From Ophiosphaerella korrae (Eukaryota; Ascomycota; Dothideomycetes; Pleosporales; Phaeosphaeriaceae): a stretch of DNA of 64,000 bases. The position numbers and the translations under genes are program-made. The stretch covers positions 248,001 to 312,000 of the forward strand of contig JALNQF010000002.1 in assembly GCA_028456385.1 (NCBI GenBank), given 5' to 3'. Below, piece by piece: positions 59,153 through 64,000 of the stretch (the stretch's first letter is position 1; every line of letters starts with the position of its first letter). Under the pieces are notes generated by a model that saw only the letters and a list, made by a program, of their open reading frames with translations, had not been told where the DNA came from and did no database searches.

Positions 59153-59357
59153 GGGAAGAATAAGAACAGTCCTAAGACATATATCTGCGAACTAGAAGAT
59201 TGATATGACTATAGTGAAGCTGTCCGGGCGGTATGCCACGGCTGTTCGACAGCACATGAACACCGCCTTTCGCTAGACCAAAAACGCATTAGCCTCGCCA
59301 CTTCGGGCAACCTCGACATTGACTATTTCATAGTCACTCAACATAATACCACATCAC
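59153..59357. promoter_or_regulatory. Compact divergent promoter, VFA1-like / TATDN1-like
   Basis: 205 bp between the two start codons. Both core promoters and leaders must fit here. No specific site is recognised. Confidence 0.6.
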
Positions 59358-60670
59358 ATGTCCCCTTTCGCCGCGCAAGTTCAGCGAAGCATTACACCAT
59401 TCTTTAGGAATCAGCAGTCGTATATACATCACTTTCGCTCCTTTAAGAGCATTTTGCCAATTCCAAAAAATCGAATCTCACTTCAACTGCCTCGACTTGC
59501 TCACACAACATCCGTAATGACAGGAGACCCTCGACTAAAATACATTGATGTCAGTCCACTGGACCATCTCGAAAATTATAGCATGTATTAATAACCATCA
59601 GATTGGCATTAACTTCACGGACCCAATTTTTCGCGGTACATACCATGGTAACCAACGGCATGAAGATGACTTTGAAGATGTTATTCAGCGAGCCCTAGAC
59701 GCGGGTTGCAAGAAATTCATGGTAACTGGCTCTGACCTTAAGGAATCCAAGCATGCAATTGAAATTGCAAAGGATCATCCAGGCCTATGCTACGCAACCG
59801 TAGGCGTTCATCCCTGCTCTGCGAATCACTTTGACACTCATCCTGGCGGGCCAGATGAACTACTTTCTGCTCTTCGTAAGCTAGCCTTGGAAGCTAAGGA
59901 AAGTGGTCTTGCCGTTGCTTTTGGCGAGATAGGTCTTGATTACGACCGTTTATTCCTGACTCCCAAGGACCAACAACTCAAGTACTTTGAAGCACAACTT
60001 AACATCGCAGTTGAAGTTCAGTTACCACTATTTCTACATTCAAGAGCAGCAAGTGAGGACTTCGAGAGACTACTAGGCGCAAAGCTAGAGCAATTGCCCA
60101 AGAGAGGACTTGTGCACAGTTTTACGGGGACCTTAGAAGAAATGCAGAGATTAGTGGAGTTAGGTTTCGATATTGGTGTAAATGGATGCAGTATGAAGAG
60201 TGAGTATCTACAGTCGTTTTTTAGTGATACTCACAACTGATACAAACAATAGCGGATGAAAACATAGAAGTTGTCAAACAGACACCACTTGACCGTTTAC
60301 AGATCGAGACAGATGGGCCTTGGGTAAGCTTTACTGTCTTCCTCAATGCTCTATTTTACTGATGGTACTTAGTGCGAAATGCGTCCTAGCCATGCATCAG
60401 CCAAGTATCTCAAAGATGCACCGCCTTTGCCCAAAGCAGTGAAGAAGGAAAAATTCGTTAAGGGACTCATGGTCAAAGGACGCAACGAATCTGCCACCAT
60501 ACCTCATGTAGCATATGCGATTGCGCAAATCAAGGATATCACTGTGGAAGAAGTGTGTCATGCGTGAGTTTCCAATTGTATATATTATGTTCACAATGAT
60601 ACGCTAACGTGACTACAGCGCATGGAACAATTCAATCAAGATGTTTGGTCTTGGGGAAATGGTGGAGTAA
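59358..60670 (+). CDS. TatD-family metal-dependent deoxyribonuclease (TATDN1-like)
   Basis: TatD/TATDN1-type nuclease of the metallo-hydrolase TIM-barrel family, linked to DNA breakdown and repair. Exons 59358-59549, 59602-60199, 60253-60323, 60373-60563 and 60619-60670 give 367 residues. Family blocks are IGINFTDPIFRGTYHG, TVGVHPCSANHF, AFGEIGLDYDR (metal-site Glu), LPLFLHSRAA, GLVHSFTGTLEEM and LQIETDGPWCEMRPSHA. The first about 50 residues (MSPFAAQVQRSITPFFRNQQ onward) are basic and Ser-rich, suggesting a mitochondrial presequence; an internal Met at MTGDPRLKYID could give a cytosolic/nuclear form. The C-terminus AWNNSIKMFGLGEMVE is typical. It is convergent with the NDUFS7 gene, 193 bp apart. 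Confidence 0.93.
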
Positions 60671-60863
60671 AGACTACGTATTCATGCGCCCAATACACAT
60701 ATAGCAATAGACATACAGTATTAAAGCTTAGATGCATAAGACGGACGATAGCAATATACGCACACAGGGTTTTGCACGATATATTGATTTGTACAGGAGG
60801 AGTTAGTCCTCTAAAGCTCGCAAGCAAAACCGACCCCGCGCATATTCGCCAAAGAAACACACT

Positions 60864-61681
60864 TTACTTCCTGTACCACATTCTTGTAATCTTTGTGTGC
60901 CTCATCTTCTTCTGTAATTGAAAAATGCCGTACATCAGTGCCTCCGCAGTAGGTGGGCATCCTGGTACGTATATATCCACAGGCACGATCCGGTCGCAAC
61001 CTCGTGTTACCGAGTAGCTATAATGGTAATATCCTCCTCCATTCGCACAGCTACCCATAGAGATAACCCAGCGTGGGTCTGGCATTTGATCATAGACCTG
61101 TCGCAGCGCTGGCGCCATTTTGTTGGTGAGTGTTCCCGCCACAATCATGACGTCCGACTGGCGAGGCGAAGCACGGAAAATGATACCGAGGCGATCTTGA
61201 TCGTATCTTGGGGTAGACAAGTGCATCATCTCGACGGCGCAGCATGCCAACCCGAACGTCATGGGCCAGAGGGAACTCTGACGCGCCCAATTAGCCATCT
61301 GATCGAGGGTAGTCCTATACTTGTATCAGTCTACGATGCATGCCAATTCACAATATTAGCAGCCTGGAACATTTTAAACATACAGAGCGAATTGCATGGC
61401 ACCTTTCTTTCCTTCCTGACTCGGCAATGGCACTTCTCGTCGCCCTGCTTTCATTGGTGGCAGCGTTCCAGGGTTACCAGGTATTGTGGCGGGTGTCTTC
61501 ATCGTTGTGGCTTTGTCGGAAGATGTCGAAGATAAGAACGCTGCGCTTCCCGCACGGAATGGAAGCAACGCGGTCGCTGGTTTGGCTATGCAGCTTGTTA
61601 GCCCTGAGGCATTGGGAGCTTTCGGTGTGGTGACGCACCTCGAAGGGCCATTGAGGCTGCGGACCTCGCTGTCAACAGCAT
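60864..61681 (-). CDS. NDUFS7: NADH:ubiquinone oxidoreductase PSST subunit
   Basis: The PSST (20 kDa) subunit of complex I, carrying iron-sulfur cluster N2 that reduces ubiquinone. Minus-strand exons 61639-61681, 61384-61585 and 60864-61314 give 231 residues. The presequence starts [14 protein letters not shown] and continues Ser/Ala-rich past the first intron. The core begins [21 protein letters not shown]2 ligands are in [20 protein letters not shown] and [11 protein letters not shown]. The start and second exon rely on splice choices: acceptor GCATAG|CC is used because the nearer ACAAG would meet a stop. The last intron ends TATAG|GACTACC, which gives the conserved ALTTLDQ join. Confidence 0.96.
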
Positions 61682-62071
61682 TCTGGCGACAAACACAAGG
61701 AAATGGTTTGGAGCGAAGGAGTGGAGAGTGAAGGCGCGGGGTGGCGGTTCAGGGTGTCGCGGTCGAAGTGCATGTCGTCAAGCAACTTTGGGTCTTGGCA
61801 CCGCCTCGATTAGCTAGCCGATTCAGATGGCACCTGATAGGCTAGAAGGAGAGATGGCTCCACCACCCTACACCCTTGTGAGCTACTTCAATCATTTTGA
61901 CATTGGCTACGATCTGCTAAACACCCACAAAACGCTGCAGGTTTCCACAGCTTAATTTTGCACGATCAATCATCATCGCGGTAGATGAATCAATACAGAT
62001 AATCTTGCTTGAAATACTCAGGGGAGCCTGCATCCCTTCGCCTTAGTCGAATCAGCAAGATCTCGCAAGAT
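61682..62071. promoter_or_regulatory. Divergent region, NDUFS7 / TCA17-like
   Basis: 390 bp between divergent start codons. No coding content is seen; it should hold both promoters. Confidence 0.5.
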
Positions 62072-62698
62072 ATGGCGCGTCCCTCTATTGCCTGCATCGG
62101 CGTGATTGGCAAACATGTCAGTCCATTACAATAGCCCTAGCTAACGCTCCCTATTCGCTTACTATCAGTGCAGAACAATCCTTTGCACATTTCACTTTTT
62201 CCAGCAGAAGAACGAGCACCCCTGGAGTATCAGTTTCTGTTGAGCTCGTGTCTTGACATCTTTGAAGCCCGTCTACCACACAAAACAGCTGATCAAGACT
62301 TTGGACTACTTCAAGCTGTTGACGAGAGACTAGCAATGTACGGCTGGTTGACTAATACTGGCGTCAAGTTTGTCATTGTCGTCGATATGGAGGGCAGACC
62401 AGCAACAGCACAAAATGCCAAAGTAACCACCGCCGTTGGTTTACGAGATGCTGATATGAAACCAGTAAGTACAGTCCGCAGAAGCAATGATGGAGCTAAC
62501 GAAGTGAAGGCATTTAGAGCGTTGCAAACGGCATACATCATGCTCTTGAGGAACCCATTTTACAACCCAGATGAGCACTCTCCAATTACCGCAAATGCTG
62601 AGCAAAGAATTGGATCGACACAGATAACAAGTCGAAAGTTCATCCAGGAAATAAAACGCATCGCCGATGCATGGTCTCCTGGTGTTACCAACATTTGA
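62072..62698 (+). CDS. tca17: TRAPP subunit TRAPPC2L / Tca17-like
   Basis: A sedlin-fold (longin-like) subunit of the TRAPP tethering complex in Golgi and endosome traffic. Exons 62072-62116, 62174-62464 and 62510-62698 give 174 residues. The N-terminus is MARPSIACIGVIGKH, joining NNPLHISLFPAEE. Then come LEYQFLLSSCLDIFEAR, LAMYGWLTNTGVKFVIVVD and FRALQTAYIMLLRNPFYNP. The intron 62465-62509 (GTAAGT donor, GCTAAC branch, GTGAAG acceptor) is 45 nt and contains no stop, so reading through it also stays in frame. It is removed here because KPAFRALQTAY matches the family. The first acceptor candidate (TATCAG) is skipped for TGCAG to keep the frame. Confidence 0.9.
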
Positions 62699-63099
62699 AC
62701 ATCCCAGATTCTTTCGTCAGTATAACATAATGCATAAGCGAGCGTTATTATCCACTATTTGATGCCCTCATTTCACATACATGCCTTCTAGAATCCAAGG
62801 TTTATATCCATTTTTGTGCATTGTGGTCATCGGAATATCAATCACGTACATGTGAACCAAATGTCTCCAGACCCAATCTGCTATTTTGACCAATAAATAC
62901 GAACTGATCTGAATACATGGCGGGTTGCCCCCCTATAATGATGGACCGAGGCAATAACTTCTCGAGACCCGGCGATCGATGGAGCAACTCCTGAGAATAC
63001 GCTACGCTGCAATTGGTTTAGTTGTCCCCAAGGTCAAACATCTCATCAAGTCCTTATCGAAGTGACAGCAATTTCAATATCTAGATCAGTATTTTGCAA
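62699..63099. other. Intergenic, AFG1 promoter region
   Basis: 401 bp between co-directional genes. No gene or repeat is seen. Confidence 0.5.
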
Positions 63100-64000
63100 A
63101 TGCCTGGAACTAGGGTTGCAATCACCAATCCCTTGGTGCTTTATCGCAGTCTTATAGCAACACAGAGGATTCGCCCTGACCTAGCACAACATCGCCTCGG
63201 TATGCCATGACGTCTACCATTCCAACAATGCCAAGTAATATTTCATAACTGACAGTTACAAACAGCCTTACACCTTCAGAAATTATACGATAGATTGATT
63301 GACTACGAGCCTTCTGTCGAGTATTCGAAGCGATTAACCCAACTGTCTAGGGCTGTTGATGCTGTTCAAAATGCGACACCACCGCCGCCAGCAGACTTGC
63401 GATCCCGGAGCTTTCGGGCAAGGGGCTTATGGGACTCACTTCTAGCTCAAAAGCAAAATAGAGAGTCGATGGAACTGACCCGCGTTTTGACGGACCATGA
63501 ACAAGCTATGCAACTAGAGAGCCCACAGGGCCTAATGCTTCACGGAGAAGTTGGCACCGGGAAATCCATGCTTATTGACTTATTCCAAGATTGTCTACCA
63601 AATCGCAAAAAAAGCCGCTGGCACTTTAACACTTTTATGCTTGACACTATATCTCGTCTCGAGCAGATCCGCAGGACTCGCGCAATGACAGCAGGACCCG
63701 AAGCACTCAACGACGAGAGCTCACTCCTTCTAGTAGCACGCGACCTCATTGAAACCTCGCCAATCCTATTCCTCGACGAGTTCCAATTGCCAGACCGTGT
63801 AGCTTCAAGGATTCTATCCAGTCTTATGACTTCATTCTTTCAGCTTGGAGGCGTTCTTATTGCTACTAGTAACCGTATGCCGGAGGACCTTGCGAAGGCC
63901 GCAGGCATGGAGTTTGAAATACCCGCCAGTAGGAAGAATAGGCTCGGATGGTCTATAGGTAGCAAAGCTGGCGCCTATGGACGGGACGAAGGACCCGGCC
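63100..64000 (+). CDS. afg1: AFG1/LACE1-like mitochondrial ATPase (partial at right edge)
   Basis: AAA-type ATPase of the AFG1/ZapE family, an inner-membrane factor in respiratory-chain protein quality control. Exon 1 is 63100-63199 and exon 2 runs from 63266 past the window end. The start MPGTRVAITNPLVLYRSLIA is basic with no acidic residue, fitting a presequence. The splice joins HRL to ALHLQKLYDRLIDYEP in phase. Walker A is GEVGTGKSM and Walker B is ILFLDEFQLPD, followed by the sensor-like LIATSNRMPEDL. Only about 280 residues are visible; the C-terminal part is outside. The 66-nt intron has a CTGAC branch site. ZapE-like DNA/protein extrusion functions are not inferable here. Confidence 0.94.

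Overview
This is a eukaryotic window from a filamentous ascomycete (Pezizomycotina). The evidence is intron-rich genes with mostly 44-100 nt GT-AG introns, internal CTAAC/CTGAC-type branch sites, and fungal families such as a HET-domain gene, an SPX/VTC protein, a Sog2-type LRR protein, a DUF3712 vacuolar protein and a DUF1857 protein. A Dothideomycete (Pleosporales-like) host is my inference from general impression only. I found no prokaryotic features, CRISPR array, rRNA, convincing tRNA or intact transposon.

Layout. 1-3 kb: an SDR oxidoreductase (cut by the left edge, minus) diverges from a succinate-semialdehyde dehydrogenase (plus). 3-8 kb: an NCBP3-like cap-binding protein, a DUF1857 protein and ornithine carbamoyltransferase. 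8-15 kb: a DUF3712 membrane protein, a KHDC4/BLOM7-like KH protein and the acetolactate synthase regulatory subunit. 16-23 kb: an SPX-VTC (Vtc5-like) protein and FAD-dependent mitochondrial glycerol-3-phosphate dehydrogenase. 23-28 kb: a frameshifted HET-domain gene and a RUS/DUF647 protein. 28-41 kb: gene-poor DNA with an RGS protein, one orphan disordered protein and a Sog2-like LRR protein. 41-48 kb: a second-type mitochondrial aconitase and a Yvh1-like dual-specificity phosphatase. 51-53 kb: a C2H2 regulator behind a 3.3 kb upstream region. 53.3-58.4 kb: a desert with no supportable gene. 58.4-64 kb: a compact block with VFA1, a TatD/TATDN1 nuclease, the complex I PSST subunit, a TRAPPC2L/Tca17 subunit and an AFG1 ATPase cut by the right edge.

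The genes are mainly core metabolism and cell biology. Six are probably mitochondrial: OTC, ILV6, GUT2, ACO2, NDUFS7 and AFG1. Three of these serve amino-acid synthesis (arginine, branched-chain, and possibly lysine for ACO2). I rebuilt exon structures by hand from splice consensus, frame continuity and family conservation. The multi-exon models all close in frame, apart from the HET gene and the genes cut by the window edges. No undescribed system stands out with strong evidence. The most useful leads are unusual splicing (a GC-AG intron, 13- and 22-nt micro-exons, stop-free 3n introns, an intron splitting a catalytic Cys codon), a broken HET gene, short repeated motifs in the NCBP3-like tail, and a hairpin cluster in the 5 kb desert.
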